Source of the DNA: Arthrobacter sp.
GTDB taxonomy: Bacteria; Actinomycetota; Actinomycetes; Actinomycetales; Micrococcaceae
Assembly: GCF_031179985.1 (NCBI RefSeq)
Contig: NZ_JAPSHJ010000024.1
Location: 7,740-51,495, forward strand
Length of the DNA stretch: 43,756 bases
Direction of reading: 5' to 3'
Made by a program: the position numbers and the translations under genes. Positions 32,079-40,418 of the stretch are shown piece after piece (the stretch's first letter is position 1; every line of letters starts with the position of its first letter). A model generated the notes under the pieces. That model was not told the DNA's origin and ran no database searches. It saw nothing but the letters and a program-made list of their open reading frames with translations.

Positions 32079-32100
32079 CCCGCGCCCCATTCATGAGCCA

Positions 32101-33363
32101 TTGATCTCGACTGAAGGGGCAACTTCCATCTTGGCAAGCGAAACAACGAATGTCATCGCCGGTATCGACACCCACGCCGACACACACCATGTGGCCATCA
32201 TCAACGAATTCGGTAAGCCCATCGCGGACAGGGAATTCCTGGCCGTAGGGTCCGGATACCGCAAGATCGTGGACTTCATCACCAGCCACGGCACGGTCAC
32301 CGCCGTGGGCGTCGAAGGAACAGGCTCATACGGGGCCGAAATCGCCAGGAGCTTGCGCGGTGAGGGTCTTTGTGTGCTGGAGGTGAACCGCCCGAACCGG
32401 GCGGCGCGCCGGCTGAAGGGCAAATCCGATCCTTTGGACGCCTACCAGGCGGCCCAATCGGTACTTGACGGTCGCGCCACATCGGTCCCCAAGGCCAAGG
32501 ACGGTCCCGTTGAATGCCTGCGAATCCTGCGTGCCGGGCGCACGTCGGCAGTGAAGGCCCGGACCGCGGCCATCAATCAGATCAAGGGTCTGCTCGTTTC
32601 AGCCCCGGACAGACTCCGGGCAAAATACCGGGGGCTCGGAACCTCAGCGATGATCACGGCCCTACAGCGCACCAGACCCTCGGGCCACATGGCTGACCCC
32701 GAGTACGTGTGCCTGCTGACGTTGAAAGCCCTGGCCACTCGTTGCCAGTCCCTCGCGGCAGAAATCGCCACCGCCGACGCCGCCCTGAAGGAAATCCTCG
32801 ACACTTACGCGCCGATGCTATGTGACCTTCCAGGAGTAGGAACGGAAGTAGCCAGCCAGCTCCTGGTCACCGTCGGCGACAACCCCGACCGCATAGAAAA
32901 CGAGGCCCAATTCGCGGCCCTTGTCGGGGTCGCACCCATACCCGCATCCTCCGGCAAAACCACCCGTCACCGGCTCAGCAGAGGCGGCGATCGCAACGCC
33001 AACCACGCCCTCTATCAGGTCGTTCTGGTCCGTATGGCATCCTGCCAACGAACCAAAGATTATGTGGTCAAACGCACCACGGAGGGCAAGAGCAAACGGG
33101 AAATCATGCGCTGCCTCAAACGCTACGCGGCACGGGAAATCTACCGCCAAATCACCAACCCTCGGGCGGCTCCCGACAACTCGGATCTTCACCAAATGCG
33201 CACCACACTGGGTTGCACCATCACGACCGCAGCCCGCGAACTTGGCCAATGGCCTTCAAAAATATCTCTTCTGGAACGGGGACTCCTCCGAAACGACACC
33301 CTAGCCACGAACTACCGCCAATGGCTGACCGAGCAACCAGCCAAAATCCGATCTGATGATTGA
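32101..33363 (+). CDS. IS110-family transposase (DEDD recombinase)
   Basis: This intact 420-residue protein has the RuvC-like DEDD residues: Asp23 in IAGIDTHADTH, Glu72 in VGVEGTGSYG, and Asp110 and Asp113 in KSDPLDAYQAA. The C-terminal Tnp domain has LCDLPGVGTEVASQLLVTVG, FAALVGVAPIPASSGKTTRH and RLSRGGDRNANHALYQVVL, where a Ser acts as nucleophile in this family. An unusual C-terminal extension (about residues 360-420) contains LGCTITTAARELGQWPSKIS and looks like a small helix-turn-helix. A TTG at 32101 is the apparent start; downstream alternatives near codon 10 are possible. IS110 elements lack ordinary inverted repeats and target duplications, so exact ends cannot be set by eye. Confidence 0.9.
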   Translation: MISTEGATSILASETTNVIAGIDTHADTHHVAIINEFGKPIADREFLAVGSGYRKIVDFITSHGTVTAVGVEGTGSYGAEIARSLRGEGLCVLEVNRPNRAARRLKGKSDPLDAYQAAQSVLDGRATSVPKAKDGPVECLRILRAGRTSAVKARTAAINQIKGLLVSAPDRLRAKYRGLGTSAMITALQRTRPSGHMADPEYVCLLTLKALATRCQSLAAEIATADAALKEILDTYAPMLCDLPGVGTEVASQLLVTVGDNPDRIENEAQFAALVGVAPIPASSGKTTRHRLSRGGDRNANHALYQVVLVRMASCQRTKDYVVKRTTEGKSKREIMRCLKRYAAREIYRQITNPRAAPDNSDLHQMRTTLGCTITTAARELGQWPSKISLLERGLLRNDTLATNYRQWLTEQPAKIRSDD

Positions 33364-33444
33364 AGTGCAGTACCGTATCCCGAAGTTTCGCCGTCGTAAT
33401 TGCGGGCCGCATGGCAGGCAAGAGTCTCACTTGGTACAGCGTGC

Positions 33445-33675
33445 TCAGTCGTGCTGTTGGCGTACTAAGCCGAAGGGAACTGCAGGATGCGCCCGAACGA
33501 TGTAGCGACCGGCGCCGATGCGTGTAATTAGGACTCCTATCCCATAGTGCATGGCGGCTTCGGCAACTTCAGCGATAGCGTCCTTGAGAGCCTGATCCAC
33601 CTCCCCCTCTTTCGTCACGCTGATTTCCAGCATCCCTGGGGGAAAGGGACGCGTGCCTTCAACCGGCGGGATCAT
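33445..33675 (-). CDS. Small hypothetical protein
   Basis: The 76-residue product starts MIPPVEGTRPFPPGMLEISV and continues as alternating charged/hydrophobic sequence (KEGEVDQALKDAIAEVAEAA, then MHYGIGVLITRIGAGRYIVR), ending AHPAVPFGLVRQQHD. Such a pattern suggests a small alpha/beta protein. I recall similar short proteins in Arthrobacter genomes without known function. The ATG at 33675 is the first in the frame; a second Met at residue 15 could also serve. The neighbouring gaps hold nothing clear: 33364-33444 (right flank of the IS110 element) and 33676-33958. Confidence 0.5.
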   Translation of the reverse strand: MIPPVEGTRPFPPGMLEISVTKEGEVDQALKDAIAEVAEAAMHYGIGVLITRIGAGRYIVRAHPAVPFGLVRQQHD

Positions 33676-33958
33676 ATGCCTGCCGACCGATCATCGTCGG
33701 CGCGCCGAGTAGAGCTCCGAGGTCGGACTAGGCGTCGTTCACCACGGATGAGGTCTGTTTCGATACTCGAATCGTGGCTCCGCGACGTGGCTGCAGAACA
33801 TCCCGGATCCCCGATTTCTCTGACGGCCACTGGAGCACCGTGGACGTTTCTGGCGAGTTCGCGAAGTGGTGCCTGTCCGGTCGTTGCGGGATCGCCGTCC
33901 GTCGATTCCAAATCGCACGCCGCCGTCGGGCGCCTCAGCGATCGACGGGTAAGCGAGG

Positions 33959-35638
33959 TCAGATAATCCATGCTGTGGTGTCAGCCGGTAGCTTCCCCTC
34001 AGCTAGCGGGCTGCTGCTGATGAGTACGGTCCCGGCAGGAAGCGGTACAGGTTCAGGGGCGAAATTGGTGACAGAATGCCATCCGTTGGGCCGCACAAAG
34101 TGCAAAACCTGTGCGTTCGGCTCATCGACCCACTTGAGTTGTTCGTCCGACTGGAGACTGCGGCGTAAGGCCAGCGCCTCCCGATACAGGCCTAAGGTGG
34201 AGCCGTCCTGCTCCTCCTGGACGGCGACGGCGTACGAGCTGAACCACGCAGGCTGGGGCAAGTGTGCTGCGGTCGCCCCGAAGCCGAGCGCGACACCTTC
34301 GGCTGTCCAGGGCAGTGGGACCCGGCAGCCGTCACGGCCTATCTCGCTGCCAGGGTTGCGGAAGAACGTGGGGTCCTGGCGGTCTGTATCTGGTATCTCA
34401 ACTACTTCATGAAGGCCAAGCTCCTCGCCTTGGTACAGATACGAAGATCCGGGCAGTGCGAGCATCAGCAGGGATGCCGCCCGTGCCCTGCGCGTGCCCA
34501 ACTCCCGGTCCAGGACCGGCTCCGTACCGCCGCTCATCAGCCATGCATGGGCGGGCCCGTTTCGTCCTGGGCCCTTGGGCAGCCCATACCTGGTGGCATG
34601 CCGGACGACGTCGTGGTTGGAAAACACCCAGGTCGAAGGTGCTCCGGTGACTTCTGACTCAGCCAGGTTGCGCGTGATGATCTCCCGGAACTGACCGGCG
34701 TCATAGGCAGACTGCAGCAAGTCGAAGTTGAAGGCCTGTCCCAGGCCCTCCGCTCTGGCGTAGCGACCACGGCGGTCCGCATGGACCCAGGCTTCGGCCA
34801 CTGCAGTGCGGGGAGGATCGTATTCGTTGAAGAGAGCCCGCCATCCTGCATAGATTTCGTGGACTTCGTCGCGGTCCCAGAAGGGGTGGGTCCCGTCGGT
34901 CGTTTCGTCTTCCGCCGGCATATCTGCCCAGGCCGGCAATGGTTCGCGGAGGTCCTTCATCAAGGCGTGGGCCACGTCGATGCGGAAACCATCCACGCCC
35001 CTGTCCGACCAGAAGCGCAAGGTTTTCAGAAAGTCCTGACGCACCTCTGGGTTTTCCCAGTTGAAGTCCGGCTGCTCCGTCGCAAACAGATGCAGGTACC
35101 ACTGACCAGATGTCCCATCAGGTTCAGTAACCCGGTCCCAGGCCGGTCCGCCGAACACCGACTCCCAGTCCGATGGCGGCAACTCGCCGTTCGTGCCCTT
35201 ACCGTCGCGGAAGATATACCGCTCCCGTGCAGCCGAGCCCTTCGGAGACGCTAGGGCCTCTCTGAACCATGCGTGGCGGTTGGAGGAGTGGTTGGGAACG
35301 ATGTCGACGATCAGCTTGATGCCGGCATCATGCAGAGCGCTCACCATCTCATCAAAGTCATCCAGCGTGCCCAGCCTGCGGTCAACATTTCGGTAGTCAT
35401 CGACGTCGTACCCTCCGTCTGCCAGGGCCGACGGGTAAAACGGGCTGAGCCAAACGGCGTCGATTCCGAGCCGTTGCAGATACGGCACCTTGGCAGTGAT
35501 GCCCCTGATATCCCCCAGGCCGTCGCCATTGGAGTCTGAAAAGCTGCGGGGATAGATCTGATAGACGGCGGCCTGGCGCCACCACGTCGCGTCCTGAACT
35601 GGGTGCGCCGTGACAAGGGTTTGGGATGGGATTGTCAT
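33959..35638 (-). CDS. GH13 alpha-glucosidase / oligo-1,6-glucosidase
   Basis: The 559-residue cytoplasmic enzyme opens with WWRQAAVYQIYPRSFSDSNG and has all GH13 regions: DIVPNHSSNRHAWF, DGFRIDVAHA with nucleophile Asp221, TAVAEAWVH with acid/base Glu282, and FSNHDVVRHATR with Asp343. Val222 after the nucleophile is the residue linked to alpha-1,6 activity in oligo-1,6-glucosidases, whereas Thr is usual in alpha-1,4-specific enzymes; this is only a hint. ATG 35638 follows AGGAAAA and matches the usual N-terminus; the frame is open 22 codons further upstream. It lies 136 bases downstream of the LacI gene and would cleave malto- or isomalto-oligosaccharides imported by the neighbouring ABC system. 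Confidence 0.9.
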   Translation of the reverse strand: MTIPSQTLVTAHPVQDATWWRQAAVYQIYPRSFSDSNGDGLGDIRGITAKVPYLQRLGIDAVWLSPFYPSALADGGYDVDDYRNVDRRLGTLDDFDEMVSALHDAGIKLIVDIVPNHSSNRHAWFREALASPKGSAARERYIFRDGKGTNGELPPSDWESVFGGPAWDRVTEPDGTSGQWYLHLFATEQPDFNWENPEVRQDFLKTLRFWSDRGVDGFRIDVAHALMKDLREPLPAWADMPAEDETTDGTHPFWDRDEVHEIYAGWRALFNEYDPPRTAVAEAWVHADRRGRYARAEGLGQAFNFDLLQSAYDAGQFREIITRNLAESEVTGAPSTWVFSNHDVVRHATRYGLPKGPGRNGPAHAWLMSGGTEPVLDRELGTRRARAASLLMLALPGSSYLYQGEELGLHEVVEIPDTDRQDPTFFRNPGSEIGRDGCRVPLPWTAEGVALGFGATAAHLPQPAWFSSYAVAVQEEQDGSTLGLYREALALRRSLQSDEQLKWVDEPNAQVLHFVRPNGWHSVTNFAPEPVPLPAGTVLISSSPLAEGKLPADTTAWII

Positions 35639-35733
35639 GAGGGGTTTTCCTGTTCTGCCAAACGATCTGCGTACAGGCGGAAAGTCTGATTTGCGGGCGG
35701 TCATCGAGGCGCGCCTAAAGGACGTGTGCCCCT

Positions 35734-35783
35734 CGCTTGGTGTTGTTGTCTAACGAATCGCTTGGCGTTGCTGTTTAAGGAGT
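35734..35783. repeat. Two 25-bp tandem repeats at the end of the LacI gene
   Basis: CGCTTGGTGTTGTTGTCTAA plus 5 bases (35734-35758) is followed directly by CGCTTGGCGTTGCTGTTTAA plus 5 bases (35759-35783); 20 of 25 positions agree. The right copy overlaps the LacI stop codon (TAA read on the minus strand at 35777-35775). It is probably an old tandem duplication. Confidence 0.55.
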
Positions 35784-36848
35784 TGGGGGGTTGGCTAAGG
35801 GTCCTCCGCCATCGCGCAGCACCAGCCGTGGAGGAAGGAGAATATGCTGGGGTGCCTTCGTTTGGTTCGCGGGGCCGTCGAGGATTGTTCGCATGATCTC
35901 GACTACCTTCTCGGCCACTTCTTCCACGGGCTGGGAGATGCTGCTCATGCCCACTGCGGCAGCGACCGGGGTGTCGTCAAAGCCGATAACGGCCGGGGAT
36001 TTGTCCGGGAATGTGGCTCTGAGTTGTTCCGACGCCCCGAGCGCGAGGGAGTCGCTGGCACAGACAATGGCGGTGGCGCCGTTCCTATGTAGGGTCAGGG
36101 CTCCGGCTGCACCCTCGCGGATCCTGTCGGGGACGCCCACGGACAACAGCTCAAGCTCTGCTGGCTCTAGATGCGGGGAGAGCGCTGCTTTCCAGCCTTC
36201 CTTGCGGTCGCGTCCGAGTTCATAACCTGTTGGACGGGCGCGTGCGAGGTCTTTGCCCTCGGGCCAGCCGAGAAAGCCTATGCGTCGGTGGCCTTGAGTG
36301 AGCAGGTAGTGGGTGGCTTCGGCGGTTCCGACCCGGCCGTCGACGTCAACCCAGGAGTGGGGGCAGCTGTCATTGTCAGCTGCCCAAGGTCGCCCGAAAG
36401 TGACAAAGGGGACTCCCCTGTCCATCAGCCAGCTCGTGCGTGGGTCGTCCTGCCGAGTGTCGGCGACAATGAAGCCGTCAAGTTCGGCGGTCTCCAGAAG
36501 CTCCTCATAGGCTTCGATCTCGGCGTCGTCGTTTGCAACGGCAAATACCGTGACACGGTAGCCGTGCTCATACAGTCTCTCCGTGAGGGCATGAAGGAAT
36601 CGATCCATAATGGCTGTATTGATGCCGTCGGGGGACGGAAAGAGCCGGTAGCCAAGGTTCCGGGATCGCCGGGTGCGCAGTTGCCGGGCGGCATTGTTTG
36701 GCCGGTATCCTGAAGCCGCAATCAGCTCCCTGACCCGTTCCAGGGTAGGAGGACTGACTCGCTCGGGGGCGTTGATGGCGTTGGAAATGGTCTGACGGGA
36801 CACTCCGAGCTGCCCTGCCAGGCTCGCCAGGGTTGGTCGGGAACCCAT
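35775..36848 (-). CDS. LacI-family regulator of the alpha-glucoside cluster
   Basis: The 357-residue protein has the LacI helix-turn-helix with hinge (TLASLAGQLGVSRQTISNAI, then APERVSPPTLERVRELIAAS, GYRPNNAARQLR), followed by a periplasmic-binding-protein-like sugar domain (AIVCASDSLALGASEQLRA, SPAVIGFDDTPVAAAV). It probably represses the cluster and is released by a glucoside. GAGGATCC precedes ATG 36848. Its own promoter (TTGATC, 17-bp spacer, GATATT on the minus strand) overlaps the operator copy at 36895-36906, so it should autoregulate. Two more copies of the same operator lie between the binding-protein and glucosidase genes at 40375-40418. Confidence 0.92.
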   Translation of the reverse strand: MGSRPTLASLAGQLGVSRQTISNAINAPERVSPPTLERVRELIAASGYRPNNAARQLRTRRSRNLGYRLFPSPDGINTAIMDRFLHALTERLYEHGYRVTVFAVANDDAEIEAYEELLETAELDGFIVADTRQDDPRTSWLMDRGVPFVTFGRPWAADNDSCPHSWVDVDGRVGTAEATHYLLTQGHRRIGFLGWPEGKDLARARPTGYELGRDRKEGWKAALSPHLEPAELELLSVGVPDRIREGAAGALTLHRNGATAIVCASDSLALGASEQLRATFPDKSPAVIGFDDTPVAAAVGMSSISQPVEEVAEKVVEIMRTILDGPANQTKAPQHILLPPRLVLRDGGGPLANPPTP

Positions 36849-36894
36849 GGATCCTCTGCTTCCTTACTGGTTGACGCAATATCTGGGGCGAAAC

Positions 36895-36906
36895 TTGAAC
36901 GATCAA
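36895..36906. promoter_or_regulatory. LacI operator O1 (autoregulatory)
   Basis: TTGAACGATCAA is a near-perfect 12-bp palindrome, 47 bases upstream of the LacI start. On the minus strand it covers the -35 box TTGATC of a promoter with GATATT 17 bp later. The same sequence recurs exactly at 40407-40418 and as TTGATCGATCAA at 40375-40386. Confidence 0.75.
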
Positions 36907-36957
36907 ACCTTGTTTTCTTCAGTGTAGGACGGGCGACCGAGGAAGGCGGGGAGCCTG

Positions 36958-36988
36958 GGACTGGAGTCTGGATGGCAGACTCCAGTCC
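36958..36988 (-). terminator. Terminator hairpin after the permease operon
   Basis: GGACTGGAGTCTG (36958-36970) and CAGACTCCAGTCC (36976-36988) form a perfect 13-bp stem with a 5-nt loop, 39 bases after the end of the last permease gene and before the LacI promoter. It separates the transporter mRNA from that of the LacI and GH13 genes. Confidence 0.75.
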
Positions 36989-37026
36989 AAAAGTGAACAT
37001 CCCACGGCCCTAGGTAGACGATGCAC

Positions 37027-37926
37027 TCATTCTTTGAGTGCTCCTGCGGTGCTGTTCATGATCTTTTTCTGGAAGATGAAGAACACGATGGCCACCGGGA
37101 TGGTCATGATGGCTGCCGCCGCCAGTTTCAGCGGATATTGAGTCCCGGCACTGAGCGCGCCGGAGGAGAGCTGGGCCACGCCCTTGGTGATCGTCGTTAG
37201 CTCCGGGCTCTGGGCAGAGATAACAAAGTGGCTCAGCTCGTTCCAGGAACCTTGGAACGAGAGAATGACGATTGTCATCACGGCCGGCATGGACATGGGC
37301 AGCACCACGGACCAGAACGTCCGGAACGTCCCGGCGCCGTCAATCCTTGCTTGTTCCTCGACGCTGGCCGGAATGGACTCGAAGAAATTCTTCATGATGA
37401 ACACACCGGCCGCGTCTGCCATCAGCGGGATGATCATGCCCGCGTAGGAGTCGTAGAGTCCGAGCTGGTTGATCACCAGGAATTTCGGGATGAGCAGAAC
37501 GACTCCTGGGACTGCCATGACAGCAACGATTGCGGCGAAGATGACAGCCCTTCCGCGGAAGGGGATCCGAGCCAGGGCATATCCGGCGAGCAGGCAAAAG
37601 AACACCCGTCCGCAGGTAACGAAGATTGTCACCACTACGGAGTTTCCAAACCATAAAGGAAAATCCGAATTGAGGAAGAGCCTCTCATACGCCGCAGTGG
37701 ACCAGGTCGCCGGGACCAGCGAAAGAGGATCGCTGGCCGCGTCGGGTTCGGTCTTGAATGATGTTGCCAGGTTGATTAGGAAAGGAAAGATATAGACGAC
37801 GGCCAGCGAGACGAGCACCACGTAGGCCAGCCAAATAAATCTTCCTTGTCGCTTCCGGCGGCCCTTGGCCGGCAAAGGGGATGCCGGGCTCGCGGTAGTC
37901 GGCGTATCCGATATCAGCGCAGTCAC
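37027..37926 (-). CDS. Sugar ABC transporter permease (MalG-type)
   Basis: The 299-residue membrane protein has six predicted helices, the first being FIWLAYVVLVSLAVVYIFPF, and an EAA-type loop VEEQARIDGAGTFRTFWSVV. It is the MalG-class subunit of the alpha-glucoside importer. The first 28 residues are cytoplasmic and rich in Thr/Pro/Lys. Its ATG overlaps the stop of the upstream MalF-type gene by four bases (37923-37926), so the two are coupled. No ATPase gene follows; a hairpin terminator ends the operon. Confidence 0.92.
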   Translation of the reverse strand: MTALISDTPTTASPASPLPAKGRRKRQGRFIWLAYVVLVSLAVVYIFPFLINLATSFKTEPDAASDPLSLVPATWSTAAYERLFLNSDFPLWFGNSVVVTIFVTCGRVFFCLLAGYALARIPFRGRAVIFAAIVAVMAVPGVVLLIPKFLVINQLGLYDSYAGMIIPLMADAAGVFIMKNFFESIPASVEEQARIDGAGTFRTFWSVVLPMSMPAVMTIVILSFQGSWNELSHFVISAQSPELTTITKGVAQLSSGALSAGTQYPLKLAAAAIMTIPVAIVFFIFQKKIMNSTAGALKE

Positions 37927-39044
37927 AGTTTTCTCCCCCGGCTCGGTTCTGGATTCATTCGTTTGCGGCGCGGCACGTTAACACGCTCCCGGAGCAACAA
38001 GCGCTGGATCAACGTGAAGATGACGATGATGCCGAACAACAGGAACGCGATAGCCGCGCCTTGCCCCCATTGCTGATTGTTGAAGGCGGTGCTGAAGGAA
38101 AGGTAGGCGGGGGTCATGGTGGTCTTGGCAGGGCCACCTTCGGTTCCGGTGTAGATCTGGTCGAACACCTGCCAGGTCCCAATCAGCCCGAGAGTGATTA
38201 CGGTGAAGAGCGTGGGGCGGAGCATGGGCAGGGTTACGTACCAGAAGCGCTGCCAAACACCGGCGCCGTCGAGCATGGCCGCTTCTTCAAGCTCGCCCTG
38301 CAGGTTCTGCAGGGCGGCGATAAAGAGCAGCATGAACGTCCCGGAGGTGGTGAAGATCGCCATGAGGATGAAGGCTGTCATGGCAACTGACGGTCCCGAG
38401 AGCCAGTCCCACCAGGTCACTCCAAGGAGCGTTTGCGATCCCAGCGCCGCCGGTGCGTCTGTAATACCGACGTTCCTGGCCAGGAGGTGGAAGATCCCGG
38501 CAGGTTCCTGGAACCAGTTCGGTCCGATGATCCCGAACAGTGACAGGAACTTGTTTACGGCGCCTGTGGCGTTGAACAGGAACAGCCACAGAACCGTAAC
38601 TGCCACGGTGCTGGTGACGGACGGGAAGTAGAACGCGGTCCGGAAGAACCCCCGTCCTTTGAGGATCCGGTTGTTGACGAGCATCGCCAGGAACAGTGCC
38701 ATCACGGTCTGCAGAGGAACAACCAATACTACGTAGTAGAGGTTGTTCCTCAGGGCGGTACCGAAGTCCCTTTCGGCCAGGCCACCGCCGGCGAGGATCG
38801 CCTCGAAGTTCCGTGCTCCCACGAACTGCGTGCCGCCGGCGAACGGGCTGCCCCGCCCTGTCCAGTCCGAGACGCTGACCCAGGCGGCCATCAGGACAGG
38901 CAGGACCAGGAAGAGTCCGAGAATTACGATCACGGGGGCGGTGAACAGCCAACCGGCCGCGTTCTGGTTACCGCGGATTCCTCTCCGGCTGGTCCCGCTG
39001 CTGCGGGTCCTGGTGCTGCGGGTGTTACGTGTCAGGATGCTCAC
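37923..39044 (-). CDS. Sugar ABC transporter permease (MalF-type)
   Basis: This 373-residue protein has a basic Ser/Thr/Arg N-terminus (RNTRSTRTRSSGTSRRG) and then six membrane helices starting GWLFTAPVIVILGLFLVLPV. The EAA loop is LEEAAMLDGAGVWQRFWYVT. It has a longer external loop between helices than the first cluster's permease (residues about 190-230, LFGIIGPNWFQEPAGIFHLL). It pairs with the MalG-type subunit that overlaps it downstream, and itself overlaps the binding-protein stop by four bases (39041-39044). Confidence 0.92.
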   Translation of the reverse strand: MSILTRNTRSTRTRSSGTSRRGIRGNQNAAGWLFTAPVIVILGLFLVLPVLMAAWVSVSDWTGRGSPFAGGTQFVGARNFEAILAGGGLAERDFGTALRNNLYYVVLVVPLQTVMALFLAMLVNNRILKGRGFFRTAFYFPSVTSTVAVTVLWLFLFNATGAVNKFLSLFGIIGPNWFQEPAGIFHLLARNVGITDAPAALGSQTLLGVTWWDWLSGPSVAMTAFILMAIFTTSGTFMLLFIAALQNLQGELEEAAMLDGAGVWQRFWYVTLPMLRPTLFTVITLGLIGTWQVFDQIYTGTEGGPAKTTMTPAYLSFSTAFNNQQWGQGAAIAFLLFGIIVIFTLIQRLLLRERVNVPRRKRMNPEPSRGRKL

Positions 39045-40291
39045 TTTGACAGGGTCGCTGTCATCTCGGTCTGGAGGGAATCCAGGATGGCCTTCGGATC
39101 GGAGGTTCGCAGGCTGGCCAGCTTGGCGTCGAAGTCCTTGAGGACGTCGGCAGCACCGGGCTGGGACGGGAGGGTCTGGGCGTATTCCACCCCTGCGATG
39201 GAGGCTTCCTGTGCAGGGAACTCCTTCTTGAACCCGGCCTCTGCTGATTTGACTGAGGGCATGACGCCGAAGGCCTTCGCGAACGCCATCTGGGTCGTTG
39301 TGCCGGTCAACTGCTCCACCAACGCCTTAGCTGCGGGTTTGTTCTTGCTGTCCGCTGCGATGCCCCAGCAGTTGGTGAACTGCAGGGTGCCTTTGCCCTC
39401 GGGACCTGCCGGGAGCTCTACTGTGCGGTATTTGACGTTGGGGAAGTCCTTGGACAGTGCCCCTTCTATCCAGTTGCCTTCGATTGTCATTGCGGAAAGC
39501 TGTTTGCCGAAGGCTTCGCCTCCCCAACCAGCGCCCAGGTCAGAGGAGTACTTCACTGCTCCGTCGGTGAGCATTTTTTTGACGAAGGTGAGCGCCTCCA
39601 CGTTTTCAGCGCTGTTGACCGTGGCTGTCTTGCCGTCGGAGCTGAGGAGAGACCCGCCTGCTTGAGGGAAGAAAGCGGCAACGCGGGCTGTTTCAGGGCT
39701 GAAAGCGAGGCCCACGGTATTGCCGGAGGTAAGCTTCTTGGCCGCAGCTTCCAGTTCGTCCCAGGTGGTGGGAATGTCGGCGTCGGTCAGGCCGGCAGCC
39801 TGCCAGAGGTCAGTGTTAATCACGAGGGACAGCGTCGAGGAGTCCTTGGGGGCGCAATAGAACTTCCCGTCGTAGGTAAAGGCCTTGACCAGGCTCGGCT
39901 GGAAGTCATCCTTGTTGGCCAGCGTGTCGGCGTAGGGTTCCACGGAGCCATTGGCCGCGTAGTTGCTCAGCTGGTCCGGGGACAGGTAAAAAACGTCCGC
40001 CGGCTTTCCCGAAGCAAAGCCCTGACTCAACTCCTGGACCAAGTCCGAGGCCACCTTGACCGACGCCTCCGTACCTGAAGTCTTGGACCAATCAGCAACG
40101 GCAGATTTCACGGCGTTGCCTTCAGCTTCACCGGAAGCACCGATCAGAACGCTGATCGGCCCGGAGCCCGCATCGGATGAGTTTTTGGTTTCGGAACCGG
40201 CGAAGCCCGAACCGCAAGCGCTGAGGCCCAGGGCCCCGCTAATGCAAATGGTGATCGCTGCAGCGAGGCGTGAGGCGCGTGGTGTTTTCAT
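39041..40291 (-). CDS. Sugar ABC transporter substrate-binding lipoprotein
   Basis: The 416-residue family-1 solute-binding protein has a Sec-type signal (MKTPRASRLAAAITICISG) ending in the lipobox LSAC, so it is lipid-anchored outside the membrane. The body includes QELSQGFASGKPADVFYLSP, NTDLWQAAGLTDADIPTTWD and WGGEAFGKQLSAMTIEGNWI, as in maltose/alpha-glucoside binding proteins. The frame is open 15 codons upstream, but ATG 40291 has AGAGGATCC before it and begins the signal peptide. It is the first gene of the importer operon, and its promoter region carries two LacI operators. Substrate (malto-, isomalto- or trehalose-type) is inferred from the neighbouring glucosidases. Confidence 0.9.
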   Translation of the reverse strand: MKTPRASRLAAAITICISGALGLSACGSGFAGSETKNSSDAGSGPISVLIGASGEAEGNAVKSAVADWSKTSGTEASVKVASDLVQELSQGFASGKPADVFYLSPDQLSNYAANGSVEPYADTLANKDDFQPSLVKAFTYDGKFYCAPKDSSTLSLVINTDLWQAAGLTDADIPTTWDELEAAAKKLTSGNTVGLAFSPETARVAAFFPQAGGSLLSSDGKTATVNSAENVEALTFVKKMLTDGAVKYSSDLGAGWGGEAFGKQLSAMTIEGNWIEGALSKDFPNVKYRTVELPAGPEGKGTLQFTNCWGIAADSKNKPAAKALVEQLTGTTTQMAFAKAFGVMPSVKSAEAGFKKEFPAQEASIAGVEYAQTLPSQPGAADVLKDFDAKLASLRTSDPKAILDSLQTEMTATLSK

Positions 40292-40374
40292 TTGTGGGGA
40301 TCCTCTGTTTCGGGATGCGTCCGTCACTGGGCGCACCGAAGGTGATTGGAGTTTTTCGTATGGTCCAAGGGCTT

Positions 40375-40418
40375 TTGATCGATCAAGATTTGCTGTAAAA
40401 CTGTATTTGAACGATCAA
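40375..40418. promoter_or_regulatory. Paired LacI operators O2/O3 between divergent sugar genes
   Basis: TTGATCGATCAA (40375-40386, a perfect palindrome) and TTGAACGATCAA (40407-40418) lie with centres 32 bp apart, three helical turns, between the divergent binding-protein and debranching-type glucosidase genes. TTGAAC of the second site could serve as -35, with CACAAT (40429-40434, 16-bp spacer) as -10, for the rightward gene. Binding of one LacI tetramer or two dimers to the same DNA face would silence both directions. Confidence 0.75.

Noticed and set aside
31912..32094. Protein-coding extension upstream of the second resolvase remnant (ATG 32094)
   Set aside because: The frame is open, but it lies within the structured DNA next to the IS110 gene and matches no resolvase N-terminus; the structure explains the sequence better.
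33672..33971. Minus-strand open frame of 99 residues before the end of the GH13 gene
   Set aside because: Low-complexity Arg/Ser/Thr sequence, overlap with the GH13 stop and no ribosome site; not convincing as a gene.
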